This document shows positions 17,071 through 28,658 of a stretch of DNA of 64,000 nt, piece after piece. How positions within the stretch are numbered: the first letter of the stretch is position 1; every line of letters starts with the position of its first letter. The stretch spans positions 1,736,001 to 1,800,000 of the forward strand of contig LT608311.1 in assembly GCA_900095875.1 (NCBI GenBank), read 5' to 3'. The notes beneath the pieces were generated by a model. That model was not told the DNA's origin. It saw nothing but the letters and a program-made list of their open reading frames with translations, and did not search any database. A program made the translations under genes and the position numbers. This DNA is from Caecibacter massiliensis. GTDB taxonomy: Bacteria > Bacillota > Negativicutes > Veillonellales > Megasphaeraceae.

Positions 17071-18327
17071 ATGGATTGGGACGGAATCCAGGAAAAATTG
17101 CAAATTCTGAGTGATGCAGCCAAATACGACGTTTCCTGTTCATCCAGCGGCAGTCGCAGAGCCAATCAGAAGGGCGGCATCGGCAATGCCGCCTGCTCCG
17201 GTATTTGTCATACCTGGTCCAGTGATGGCCGCTGTGTATCCCTGCTGAAAATACTCATGACGAATTATTGTATCTATGACTGTGCCTATTGTGTCAACCG
17301 CTGCAGCCGGGAGACGAAGCGGGCTATGCTGACACCGGAAGAAATTGCCGATATTACGATACAGTTTTACCGGCGCAATTATATAGAAGGGTTATTCCTG
17401 AGTTCCGGTGTCTACCAGAGTCCCGATACGACGACGGAGCTTCTCATCCGTACGGCGCGGCTGCTCCGCGATGTCTATCATTTTAACGGATACATCCATA
17501 TGAAAGGCATACCCGGGACGGATGAACGACTGATCCGGGAACTGGGACAGTATGTGGACCGGCTCAGCGTCAATATAGAACTGCCTTCATCGGCAGGCCT
17601 CCGGCTTTTGGCGCCGCAAAAAACGAAGCAGAGTATCCTCCTGCCCATGCGTGCTGTCCGCGCAGGCATTGCCGAACGGCAGGAGGAACGGAAAAAGAGC
17701 CGCAAAGTACCTGCTTTCGTACCGGCCGGGCAGACGACGCAGCTCATCATCGGAGCGACGCCGGACAGTGACCGCACGATTTTGCGTCTTAGCGAATCAT
17801 TGTATCGCCATGTGAGCCTGAAACGCGTTTATTATTCAGCCTATGTGCCCATGCTCCATGGGCCGGGACTGCCGGAACTAAGGACGCCGCCGCTCCTGCG
17901 GGAACACCGTCTTTATCAGGCGGACTGGCTGCTGCGTTTTTATCAGTTTACGGCCGATGAAATACTGAGTGACGATATGCCTGATTTTGATCTTCACCTC
18001 GACCCGAAAGCCTGCTGGGCCCTGCGGCATCCGGAAGTCTTTCCCATTGAAATCAACCGCGCTTCCTATCACATGCTGCTCCGCGTGCCGGGCATTGGCG
18101 TACAGTCGGCACGGCGCATCTGCGCGGCCCGCAGGCAGGCCTGGCTTTCCTATGACAGTCTGCGGCGCCTGGGAATCGTCCTCAAACGGGCAAAATATTT
18201 CATCACCTGCCGGGGACGGTACTATGGCGGTCATACAGGGCAGGGGGAAATCCGGCGGCATCTCCTGCAGGATGAGGGGCGGTCCCGCTACGAAGAAGTT
18301 GATTTGTTTTCGGGAGGCACCATATGA
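17071..18327 (+). CDS. Radical SAM protein, putative DNA modification/repair (TIGR03916 type)
   Basis: 418 residues. The radical SAM cluster motif C-x3-C-x2-C is seen as C-I-Y-D-C-A-Y-C near residue 70, preceded by a conserved cysteine-rich N-terminal segment (A-C-S-G-I-C-H-T). The C-terminal part has a helix-hairpin-helix-like R-V-P-G-I-G-V-Q-S-A-R-R, typical of non-specific DNA binding. This layout matches the family described as a radical SAM protein linked to uracil-DNA glycosylase. The start is ATG 17071 after GGGGGAG; an upstream in-frame ATG at 16999 lies in the previous terminator. Its stop overlaps the next start (ATGA), and that gene is the usual partner. The reaction is unknown. 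Confidence 0.82.
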   Translation: MDWDGIQEKLQILSDAAKYDVSCSSSGSRRANQKGGIGNAACSGICHTWSSDGRCVSLLKILMTNYCIYDCAYCVNRCSRETKRAMLTPEEIADITIQFYRRNYIEGLFLSSGVYQSPDTTTELLIRTARLLRDVYHFNGYIHMKGIPGTDERLIRELGQYVDRLSVNIELPSSAGLRLLAPQKTKQSILLPMRAVRAGIAERQEERKKSRKVPAFVPAGQTTQLIIGATPDSDRTILRLSESLYRHVSLKRVYYSAYVPMLHGPGLPELRTPPLLREHRLYQADWLLRFYQFTADEILSDDMPDFDLHLDPKACWALRHPEVFPIEINRASYHMLLRVPGIGVQSARRICAARRQAWLSYDSLRRLGIVLKRAKYFITCRGRYYGGHTGQGEIRRHLLQDEGRSRYEEVDLFSGGTI

Positions 18328-19067
18328 ATTATGAATATGACGGGACGTTTTTCGGCTTTTTGTCGGCTGTATTTGACGCCTGGCATGATGGCATAGAAAA
18401 GACAGAAAATATCCGCACCCAGGGGGAGCTATCGCTGTTTGATCAACCGCGGTTTGTGCCTTCTGATCCCGGCAAAGCCCGGCGGATCCTGGAAGCACTC
18501 CGTAAGCAGTGTGGCGGCAGGGCCAGTCATTTCCTGTACTATGCCTTCATGGCAGAACTGCCCGGGAGGGAAGAGGCGCTCCTCCTGTACCTGAGGCTGG
18601 CCTTTCATTATAAAAAAGAATTTCTCCATCATCTCAGCGATGAACCGGTCTGGGCAGTACGTCAGATGGCCCGCAGGACGGGCAATGAGCGCCACAAGTT
18701 ACTGGGGCTGCTGCGCTTCCGTGAATTGTCCGATGGTATGCTCTATGCCCGGCTGGCACCTTCCTGTGCTGTCGTACCCCTTATGGCACCGCACTTTGTT
18801 TCCCGTTTTCCCGGAGAACGGTGGGTCATCCACGATATACGCCGGCACATGGGTGTCCTCTATGAGAATCACACCCTTTCCCTGATTGAAATCCCAAGGA
18901 CGTTGCAGGAATTATCTCTTTCCCGGGACGAGCAGGGATTCAATCATCTCTGGCAGGCGTATTATAAGACTATTGCTATAAAAGAACGGCGCAATGATAC
19001 GGTGCGGCGCAGCTTTATGCCGGAAAAATACTGGCCCTGGCTCATAGAGGATGCGAAACATTCATGA
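18324..19067 (+). CDS. Probable DNA metabolism protein, TIGR03915 type
   Basis: 247 residues, cytoplasmic. It begins with a Y-D-G-T-F-F-G-F-L-S-A-V-F motif and carries the central P-V-W-A-V-R-Q-M-A and P-L-M-A-P-H-F-V-S-R-F-P segments of the family that accompanies the TIGR03916 radical SAM protein. In other genomes this protein can be fused to or accompanied by a uracil-DNA-glycosylase-like domain; here it ends after M-P-E-K-Y-W-P and no such domain follows. The start overlaps the radical SAM stop by 4 bases, so the two are translationally coupled. The biochemical role is not established. Confidence 0.8.
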   Translation: MNYEYDGTFFGFLSAVFDAWHDGIEKTENIRTQGELSLFDQPRFVPSDPGKARRILEALRKQCGGRASHFLYYAFMAELPGREEALLLYLRLAFHYKKEFLHHLSDEPVWAVRQMARRTGNERHKLLGLLRFRELSDGMLYARLAPSCAVVPLMAPHFVSRFPGERWVIHDIRRHMGVLYENHTLSLIEIPRTLQELSLSRDEQGFNHLWQAYYKTIAIKERRNDTVRRSFMPEKYWPWLIEDAKHS

Positions 19068-19140
19068 TTTGTTATTTCCTTTTTCCCCTGCTTGTTATAT
19101 AATAGTAACATTGAAATAAAAAAAGAAAGGTTGGAATTCC

Positions 19141-19568
19141 GTGAAACCCGTTGTCGTAAGCGTTACGAGCATCCAGCGCAATGAACAAGGTCAGGAGCTG
19201 AAAATGGAGCTCGTATCGGAAGGCAAGTATTATAGGAAAAAAGATACCCAGTATATTATGTATGCCGAAAGCGAAATCACAGGACTTGAAGGTGTGACCA
19301 CCATCATCAAGGTCCTGGATAATGGCAACGTCGTACTGGTACGGACAGGGAAGATGCAGCAGCGGCAGGAATACTGGCCGGGAAGGGAAACCCATTCGTG
19401 GTACGATACGCCTCTGGGCAGGCTTCCGGTCACGCTGAAGACCTATGTGTGCCGCTCCACTCTGTCCGATGGTACGGGACATATAGAACTGGGATACGAT
19501 GTGACAATCGATGGTTTTGCGTCCAATTATAATCAGCTGTCTATTGATGTGCAGGAGGATCATGCGTA

Positions 19569-19569
<1 letters not shown>
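19141..19569 (+). CDS. DUF1934 domain protein (YwiB-like)
   Basis: 142 residues forming a small beta-barrel, lipocalin-like fold in relatives. It contains Y-I-M-Y-A-E-S-E-I-T-G and W-Y-D-T-P-L-G segments typical of DUF1934. The gene precedes argS, as ywiB does in Bacillus. It starts at GTG 19141 after AAAGAAAGG, and TATAAT at 19098-19103 is a possible -10 with a poor -35. Its stop overlaps the argS start (TAATG), implying coupled translation. The molecular function is unknown. Confidence 0.82.
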
Positions 19570-22938
<3,369 letters not shown>

Positions 22939-22956
22939 ATCCGTCTGTATATTCTG

Positions 22957-22990
22957 CTGCTCCGCTATATCATGCGGAGCAGTATTTTTT
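22957..22990 (+). terminator. Terminator after pyrG
   Basis: 9-bp stem CTGCTCCGC/GCGGAGCAG (22957-22965 with 22974-22982) and a T-rich tail. Confidence 0.9.
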
Positions 22991-23128
22991 GTGGCATCCT
23001 GCCCGAAAAGTTTATCGTTTAAGTTATATTTGTTGTCACTTTTTGATATAGTACTTTGTTCTAATTTTTCACATACATGGCCCAGGCTATGGTGATAATT
23101 CCATAAATCAGATAAATTCTCATCTATG

Positions 23129-23259
23129 CATCACGAATATGTGATGAATACAGACCTTTTCTGTATATAAAATACGCATAATCAATATGCGGAATAGGAA
23201 AAATATTTTAGGACAAAAGTCGATAATCATGCGGAATATATAGAAGACACGCGGAAATA
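23129..23259 (+). promoter_or_regulatory. Candidate regulator-binding sites upstream of rnf
   Basis: Within the ~660-base gap before rnfC there is an inverted repeat CATCAC(N6)GTGATG at 23129-23146. There are also three direct repeats: ATGCGGAATA at 23187-23196 and 23229-23238, and a variant ACGCGGAAATA at 23249-23259. The start-to-start spacings are 42 and 20 bases, close to whole helical turns. They lie just upstream of an extended -10 promoter, where activator sites would be expected. The stretch 22991-23128 is AT-rich and shows nothing else. Confidence 0.45.
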
Positions 23260-23270
23260 GGGCAGGAGCT

Positions 23271-23279
23271 TGCTATAAT
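23271..23279 (+). promoter_or_regulatory. Extended -10 promoter P1 upstream of rnf
   Basis: TGcTATAAT with no clear -35, 12-22 bases downstream of the nearest repeated site. Confidence 0.5.
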
Positions 23280-23286
23280 TTTCACA

Positions 23287-23315
23287 TTGAATAATAAAAG
23301 AGATGATGATATAAT
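23287..23315 (+). promoter_or_regulatory. Promoter P2 upstream of rnf
   Basis: TTGAAT at 23287-23292, a 17-base spacer and TATAAT at 23310-23315. It predicts a transcript start near 23322 and a leader of about 280 bases. Confidence 0.75.
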
Positions 23316-23321
23316 GATAAC

Positions 23322-23604
23322 GATTGAAAGTGGATAATTCTGTCCTGATAAAACGTTTATCTGCTTTCGAAAGAGCGGTCACCTAGTGATTGCAGATTTG
23401 TAAGCACCCCTTTGGGATACGATATAGTGCAGTCGGAATTCATCGGCGGCATTACGGCTTTCATGCCGTCTTGTAGAGGCGTCAAGTTATTCGACAGGTT
23501 TTTGACAGACAAGAAATATGCCGGGCCGGAAAACGTATCGCTTCTCTAAATTGGTTGCTTAATGTTTTTATTTTTTCATTATATATTTAATGAGGTGATT
23601 TTTG
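23322..23604 (+). ncRNA. Long structured leader RNA of the rnf operon, class unknown
   Basis: The ~280-base untranslated stretch between promoter P2 and rnfC can fold into a branched structure. CTGTC (23340-23344) pairs with GACAG (23504-23508), and AAAAC (23350-23354) with GTTTT (23498-23502), closing the domain. Inside are ATCTGC/GCAGAT (23359-23364 with 23392-23397) enclosing GTCAC-CTA-GTGAT, then GCAC/GTGC (23404-23407 with 23427-23430), and CGGCAT/ATGCCG (23447-23452 with 23463-23468). No start codon with a ribosome-binding site gives a convincing small protein. I could not match it to the known riboswitch classes I checked by eye, and no intrinsic terminator is obvious. A 6S-like or trans-acting RNA is an alternative. 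Confidence 0.45.
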
Positions 23605-24960
23605 ATGTTGAAAACCTTTAAAAGAGGTGGGGTTCATCCTGACGATGGCAAAATCTATGCAAAAGATAAAGCCATAGAAACCCCAGCAATACCGGATCAA
23701 GTAGTCATCCCGATGAGTCAGCATTTTGGCGCTCCTTGCACTCCGACAGTCAAGGTTGGCGATCATGTCAAGAAAGGGCAGCTCATTGGTACGAGCGATG
23801 CTTTTCTCCATGCTGACATCCATGCTTCTATTTCCGGTGATGTTGTCAAGGTAGCTCCCATGCCGCACAACATGATGGTTAAGTGCATGGCTGTTGTCAT
23901 CAAATCGGATGGTAAGGATGAATGGGCTGATGGCATTCCCCAGGAACGGGACTGGACTAAGCTCGAAAGCAAGGAAATCATCGAACTGATTAAAAAAGCA
24001 GGCGTTGTAGGCTGCGGTGGCGCTACCTTCCCTGCTCATGTAAAATTTACGCCTAACAAACCTGTCGATACTTTCATTGTAAACGGTGCCGAATGCGAAC
24101 CGTATCTGACATGCGACTACCGTGCCATGGTAGAAGATGAATATGTTCAGAAACTGGTAACCGGTGTCCAGATCATCATGAAAGCTCTTGGTGTACATCA
24201 GGGTTATATCGGAATTGAAGATAATAAACCGGAAGCTATCGCCAAACTGACAGAAGCTTTTAAAGATATTCCGGAAGTTACGGTTCAGCCTTGTGTCACG
24301 AAATATCCGCAGGGCGCTGAAAAAATGATGATTGAAGCCATGACGGGCCGTCAGGTCGAACCAGGCGGACTGCCGATGAATGTCGGCTGTGTCGTAAGCA
24401 ATGTCGGTACGGTCATTGCCGTTACCGATGCCGTATGCCATGGTATCCCGTTCATTTCCCGTCTGACGACTGTAACCGGTGACTGCATCAAGGAACCGAA
24501 GAACCTGAATCTCCGTATTGGTACATTGTTCCAGGAAGTCATTGATTATTGCGGCGGTTTCTCCCAGACTCCCGACCGGGTAATCGGCGGCGGCCCGATG
24601 ATGGGTCTTGCCCAGTACCAGCTCGATGTTCCTATTACCAAAGGTGCATCTGGTATCCTCGCATTATCGCCTGAAAAATGCCAGGTTGGTGAAGAATCTC
24701 CGTGTATCCGTTGCGGCCGTTGTGTAGAAGCATGTCCGATGGGTCTTATCCCGAGTCAGCTGAGCATCTTCTCTTCCTGCCAGGCATGGGATAAATGCAT
24801 GGAATACGGTGTTATGAACTGCGTAGAATGCGGCAGCTGCGTTTATACCTGCCCGGCAAAACGCAATATCGTCCAGTATATCCGCAACGCCAAGGCACAA
24901 TGCAAAGCTATGCAGAGAGCAGCACAGGCCAAAGCCGATGCGCAAAAGGCTAAGAACTAA
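23605..24960 (+). CDS. rnfC: Rnf electron transport complex subunit C
   Basis: Membrane-associated cytoplasmic subunit of the Rnf complex, which oxidises ferredoxin, reduces NAD+ and pumps Na+ or H+. 451 residues: an N-terminal barrel-sandwich part (V-K-V-G-D-H-V-K-K-G-Q), the NADH/FMN-binding 51K-like domain with G-C-G-G-A-T-F-P and N-G-A-E-C-E-P-Y, an SLBB region, and two [4Fe-4S] motifs, C-I-R-C-G-R-C-V-E-A-C-P and C-V-E-C-G-S-C-V-Y-T-C-P, near 367-416. The C-terminus is short, without the long alanine-rich repeat of proteobacterial RnfC. The ATG at 23605 has GAGGTG 7 bases upstream. First gene of rnfCDGEAB. Confidence 0.96.
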   Translation: MLKTFKRGGVHPDDGKIYAKDKAIETPAIPDQVVIPMSQHFGAPCTPTVKVGDHVKKGQLIGTSDAFLHADIHASISGDVVKVAPMPHNMMVKCMAVVIKSDGKDEWADGIPQERDWTKLESKEIIELIKKAGVVGCGGATFPAHVKFTPNKPVDTFIVNGAECEPYLTCDYRAMVEDEYVQKLVTGVQIIMKALGVHQGYIGIEDNKPEAIAKLTEAFKDIPEVTVQPCVTKYPQGAEKMMIEAMTGRQVEPGGLPMNVGCVVSNVGTVIAVTDAVCHGIPFISRLTTVTGDCIKEPKNLNLRIGTLFQEVIDYCGGFSQTPDRVIGGGPMMGLAQYQLDVPITKGASGILALSPEKCQVGEESPCIRCGRCVEACPMGLIPSQLSIFSSCQAWDKCMEYGVMNCVECGSCVYTCPAKRNIVQYIRNAKAQCKAMQRAAQAKADAQKAKN

Positions 24961-24977
24961 TTGGAAGAAGGGATATC

Positions 24978-26015
24978 ATGAGTCCAGAAGCGAAAGGACA
25001 AACTATAGGAAAGGATGCTAAAGACATGCAGGAATTAAATCTTACTGTATCATCTTCACCGCATGTTCGCTGTAACGAAAGCATTCCTAAGATTATGTGG
25101 AATGTTGTAGCTGCTCTCGTACCGGCTGCTGCGTTCGGCGTTTACTATTTCGGTGCCAATGCACTTCTTAACATGGTCGTTGCAGTTGTGTCTGCAGTTA
25201 TTTTTGAATTTTTATGGGAAAAAGCACTGCACAAGAAAGTCACTATCACCGATGGCAGTGCCGTCATCACCGGCCTTCTGCTGGCGATGTGCTGCCCGCC
25301 GAGCCTTCCCTGGTGGATGAGCATCGTCGGTTCCTTCCTGGCCATCGTCGTATGTAAACAGTCTATGGGCGGCCTTGGTTATAACCTCTTTAACCCTGCT
25401 CACGTCGGCCGTGCCGGCCTGATGGTTTCCTGGCCGATTGCCATGACGACATGGACTAACATGGACGGCAGTGCTGCTGTCAATGCCGTTGCCGGACCTA
25501 CTCCGCTGAATGCCTTCAAGCATGGCGGTCAGGATGCATTGTTCAATGCATTCAATGCCACCGACTGGGGTACCATTTATCAGCAGATGTTCTTTGGCAT
25601 GCGCAGCGGTTCCGCTGGTGAAACCTGCACGGTCCTGTTGATTCTCGGCGGTCTCTATCTGATCTGGAAAGGTTACATCAAATGGCAGGTTCCGGTTGTC
25701 ATGATTGCAACTGTCGGCGTTCTTACTGCTATTATTTACAGCCCCAATGCTGCTGTATTTGAAATGATGGCCGGCGGCCTCATTATTGGTGCTTTCTTCA
25801 TGGCAACAGATATGGTCACGGCTCCGATTACACTGAAAGGCCAGATTATTTTTGCACTCGGTGCAGGCCTTATTACCGTACTGATCCGTGTACTCGGCGG
25901 GTATCCGGAAGGCGTTTGCTATTCCATCCTGCTCATGAACACACTGACTCCGCTGATTGACCGTCTCGTCAAACCGACCGTCTTCGGTGAAGTAAAGGCA
26001 AAGGGGGCTAAATAA
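24978..26015 (+). CDS. rnfD: Rnf electron transport complex subunit D
   Basis: Integral membrane subunit of 345 residues with about 9-10 helices and one covalently bound FMN. The candidate flavinylated threonine is T175 in the A-G-P-T-P-L segment, aligned with the G-A-T-P-L motif of characterised RnfD. The D-M-V-T-A-P-I-T motif near the C-terminus is also typical. It lies 17 bases after rnfC, and the ATG has GGAAGAAGGGAT upstream. Confidence 0.95.
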   Translation: MSPEAKGQTIGKDAKDMQELNLTVSSSPHVRCNESIPKIMWNVVAALVPAAAFGVYYFGANALLNMVVAVVSAVIFEFLWEKALHKKVTITDGSAVITGLLLAMCCPPSLPWWMSIVGSFLAIVVCKQSMGGLGYNLFNPAHVGRAGLMVSWPIAMTTWTNMDGSAAVNAVAGPTPLNAFKHGGQDALFNAFNATDWGTIYQQMFFGMRSGSAGETCTVLLILGGLYLIWKGYIKWQVPVVMIATVGVLTAIIYSPNAAVFEMMAGGLIIGAFFMATDMVTAPITLKGQIIFALGAGLITVLIRVLGGYPEGVCYSILLMNTLTPLIDRLVKPTVFGEVKAKGAK

Positions 26016-26016
26016 A

Positions 26017-26565
26017 ATGGCAGACAATAATAAGAGCGGTATCTTCAAAATCGCTATGAATCTGGTTTGCACGTGCCTCGTTTCCGGCTGTATCATCGGT
26101 CTCGTATTCTTCATTACCGGCCCGACGGCTGCAGCGAAAGCAGAACAGATGAAACAGGATTCCATGAAAGCCCTGGTCGATGCTGACCAGTTCGTTCCTG
26201 TTCCTGGTGAAACGGATACGTTCATCGCTCAGAAGGGCGGACAGAAAGTAGCGTATATCATTCCGACGGCTCCGAAAGGATATGGCGGACCGATCAAAAT
26301 GCTGACCGCCGTTTCCATGGATGGCAAAGTCATCGATTATACGGTTCTCGAAGCCAATGAAACTCCGGGCCTCGGCGACAGAGGTGCTAAATCCCCGTTT
26401 AAAGACCAGTTCAAAGGCAAAAAAGCAGAAAATCTGGAAGTTACCAAAAATGCCTCTGAAAAGGATAAAATTCAGGCTATGACGGGTGCCACCATTTCTT
26501 CCCGGGCCTTTACAAAAGGCGTAAAAGAGGCTGTTGAAAAAGCAGCGCAGTTAGGGGGTAAATGA
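26017..26565 (+). CDS. rnfG: Rnf electron transport complex subunit G
   Basis: 182 residues: one N-terminal membrane anchor (about 10-33) and an extracytoplasmic FMN-binding domain. The flavinylation motif is T-G-A-T at 156-159, whose last threonine should carry FMN attached by ApbE, encoded three genes downstream. The G-Y-G-G-P-I and E-T-P-G-L-G segments are standard. It lies one base after the rnfD stop. Confidence 0.95.
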   Translation: MADNNKSGIFKIAMNLVCTCLVSGCIIGLVFFITGPTAAAKAEQMKQDSMKALVDADQFVPVPGETDTFIAQKGGQKVAYIIPTAPKGYGGPIKMLTAVSMDGKVIDYTVLEANETPGLGDRGAKSPFKDQFKGKKAENLEVTKNASEKDKIQAMTGATISSRAFTKGVKEAVEKAAQLGGK

Positions 26566-26567
26566 TA

Positions 26568-27191
26568 ATGAATCTTTGGAAAGTATTTACTAGAGGCATT
26601 ATTGAAGAAAACCCGTACTTCGTCCTGGCCTTGAGCCTGTGCCCGGGCCTCGCCGTTACAACCAGTGTCGTCAATGGTCTGACTATGGGTTGTACAGTAT
26701 GGTTCGTTATTACCGCCAACAACACGGTAGTTTCGATTATCCACAAATTGATTAACAAAAAAGTCCGTATCCCTGTATACATCACCTGTATTGCTACCAT
26801 CGTAACGTGCGTACAGTTGTTCCTGCAGGCCTATGCTCCGGACCTGTATAAAGCTCTGGGCGTATACCTCGACCTGGTTGTCGTATTTGCTATCATCCTG
26901 GCACGTGCAGAATCGGTTGCTTCCAAAAACGGCGTCGTCGTTTCGTTCCTCGATGGTATGGGCATGGGCATCGGCTTTACGATTGCTATGTTCCTTATTT
27001 CCTTTATCCGTGAAATCCTTGGCAATGGCACCTTCTTTGGCATGCCGGTCTTTGGCGATGCTTATCAGCCTGCCCTGATCATGGCCCTGCCGCCAGGAGC
27101 TTTCATGCTCATCGGTTTCATCATGGCCGGTTTCAAAATCTGGAATAAGCATGTTGAAAGACAGAGACAATTGAAAGGGGTTGAAGGATAA
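26568..27191 (+). CDS. rnfE: Rnf electron transport complex subunit E
   Basis: Integral membrane subunit, 207 residues, about six helices, paralogous to RnfA and homologous to NqrD. The L-C-P-G-L-A-V-T-T-S and L-D-G-M-G-M-G-I-G-F motifs, with membrane cysteines that ligate the intramembrane iron-sulfur centre shared with RnfA, are present. ATG 26568 is 10 bases after GGGGG; the ATG at 26562, which overlaps the rnfG stop, is a possible alternative. Confidence 0.94.
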   Translation: MNLWKVFTRGIIEENPYFVLALSLCPGLAVTTSVVNGLTMGCTVWFVITANNTVVSIIHKLINKKVRIPVYITCIATIVTCVQLFLQAYAPDLYKALGVYLDLVVVFAIILARAESVASKNGVVVSFLDGMGMGIGFTIAMFLISFIREILGNGTFFGMPVFGDAYQPALIMALPPGAFMLIGFIMAGFKIWNKHVERQRQLKGVEG

Positions 27192-27766
27192 TGGGCGCAT
27201 ATTTTACGCTGTTTATCGGAGCTGTTCTGATTAACAACTTCGTATTGACCAAGTTCCTGGGCCTGTGTATCTTCTTCGGCGTTTCCAAGAACTTAAATGC
27301 ATCCGTCGGGATGGGCTTTGCCGTAACGTCCGTCATTACCCTCAGTACAATCCTGGCCTGGTTGCTTTACACGCAGGTTCTCGTTCCACTTCATCTGGAA
27401 TTCCTGCGTACGATTTCGTTCGTAATTCTGATTGCCAGTTTCGTGCAACTATTGGAAATTGTCATCAAGAAAGAATCTCCGACGCTGTATAACATGTGGG
27501 GGATTTACCTTATGCTGATTGCAACGAACTGTATCGTTCTGTCCGTTCCTGTTATCAGTGTTACCAACAATTACAACTTCGTTGAAAACATCGTATTCGC
27601 CGTTGGTGCCGGCCTTGGCTTTGCTCTGGCTCTGATCCTCATGGCCAGCTGCCGTGAAAAACTGGACTATGCAGATGTACCGGAACCGCTCAAGGGTACA
27701 CCGATTGCCTTCGTTGTAGCTGGTATGCTGTCCCTGGCATTCCTCGGCTTTTCCGGTATGATATAA
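27191..27766 (+). CDS. rnfA: Rnf electron transport complex subunit A
   Basis: Integral membrane subunit, 191 residues, six helices, partner of RnfE. It has the N-N-F-V-L-T-K-F-L-G-L-C motif near the N-terminus and A-T-N-C-I-V-L in the middle, each with a cysteine of the membrane cluster. The start overlaps the rnfE stop by one base (TAATG), so translation is coupled. Confidence 0.95.
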   Translation: MGAYFTLFIGAVLINNFVLTKFLGLCIFFGVSKNLNASVGMGFAVTSVITLSTILAWLLYTQVLVPLHLEFLRTISFVILIASFVQLLEIVIKKESPTLYNMWGIYLMLIATNCIVLSVPVISVTNNYNFVENIVFAVGAGLGFALALILMASCREKLDYADVPEPLKGTPIAFVVAGMLSLAFLGFSGMI

Positions 27767-27791
27767 CGGAGAAAAGGAGATGTACTAGATC

Positions 27792-28655
27792 ATGGATTAT
27801 ACGTTAACCGCGATCATGGCTGTCGTCATTCTGACCTGCATTGGCCTCGTATTTGGCTTTGTCCTGGCCTCGGCAGATAAGAAGTTTGCCATGGAAGAAA
27901 ATCCGCTCATCGGCGAAGTTAAAGAAGCACTGCCGCAAGGTCAGTGTGGTGCTTGTGGTTTTGCCGGTTGTGCAAAATATGCTGAAGCTGTCGTTCTCGA
28001 TCCGGATGTTCCGCCCAATCTCTGCGTACCTGGCAAAGCAGCTGTTGCTGCTGTCGTAGCTAAACTGACAGGGAAAGTCGCTGAAGCAACGGAACCGAAA
28101 TATGCCCACGTCAAATGCCGTGGCGGCAATGGCATTGCCAAACTTGCTTTTGAATACAAGGGCGTACATGACTGTGCTGCTGCCAAGCTGGTCCAGCAGG
28201 GTCCCAAGTTCTGTAAATTCGGCTGCCTTGGATTTGGCAACTGCGTACGCAGCTGTCCGTTCGGCGCTATGACCATGGGCGAAAATGGTCTGCCCCAGGT
28301 CAATAAAGACATCTGCACTGGCTGCGGCAAATGCGCCAGTGTCTGCCCGAACCATGTAATAGAACTGCTTCCTATCAGTGCAAAAGTAAGCGTAAGCTGC
28401 AGCTCCAAAGATTTTGGTGCACCGGCTATGAAGAACTGTAAAGCCCTCTGCCTGGGCTGCGGTTCCTGCATGCGCAACTGCTCGCATAAAGATGAAGAAG
28501 CCATCAAGATTATCGATCACCTCGCCGTTGTCAATCAGGATGTCTGCCACCATTGTGACAATGCTACCTGCCTGACCAAGTGCCCGACTGGTGCTATCGG
28601 TGAAATGATTAAAGGCGTCTATAAGAAAGAAGAAACGAAAGAAAACGTAGGTTAA
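27792..28655 (+). CDS. rnfB: Rnf electron transport complex subunit B
   Basis: Ferredoxin-accepting subunit, 287 residues. An N-terminal membrane helix (about 5-25) is followed by a [4Fe-4S] domain with C-G-A-C-G-F-A-G-C and a later N-L-C, then several ferredoxin motifs: C-L-G-F-G-N-C-V-R-S-C-P, C-T-G-C-G-K-C-A-S-V-C-P, C-L-G-C-G-S-C-M-R-N-C, and a final C-H-H-C-D-N-A-T-C-L-T-K-C-P. That is the multi-cluster clostridial form. It is the last Rnf gene; apbE follows 3 bases later. Confidence 0.96.
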   Translation: MDYTLTAIMAVVILTCIGLVFGFVLASADKKFAMEENPLIGEVKEALPQGQCGACGFAGCAKYAEAVVLDPDVPPNLCVPGKAAVAAVVAKLTGKVAEATEPKYAHVKCRGGNGIAKLAFEYKGVHDCAAAKLVQQGPKFCKFGCLGFGNCVRSCPFGAMTMGENGLPQVNKDICTGCGKCASVCPNHVIELLPISAKVSVSCSSKDFGAPAMKNCKALCLGCGSCMRNCSHKDEEAIKIIDHLAVVNQDVCHHCDNATCLTKCPTGAIGEMIKGVYKKEETKENVG

Positions 28656-28658
28656 TAT

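Noticed and set aside
23322-23520. Identification of the rnf leader as 6S RNA, tmRNA or RNase P RNA.
   Set aside because: The ~185-base closed domain has the size of 6S RNA but is branched rather than rod-like with a central bubble; there is no tRNA-like end for tmRNA and no conserved RNase P core. Kept as an unknown.
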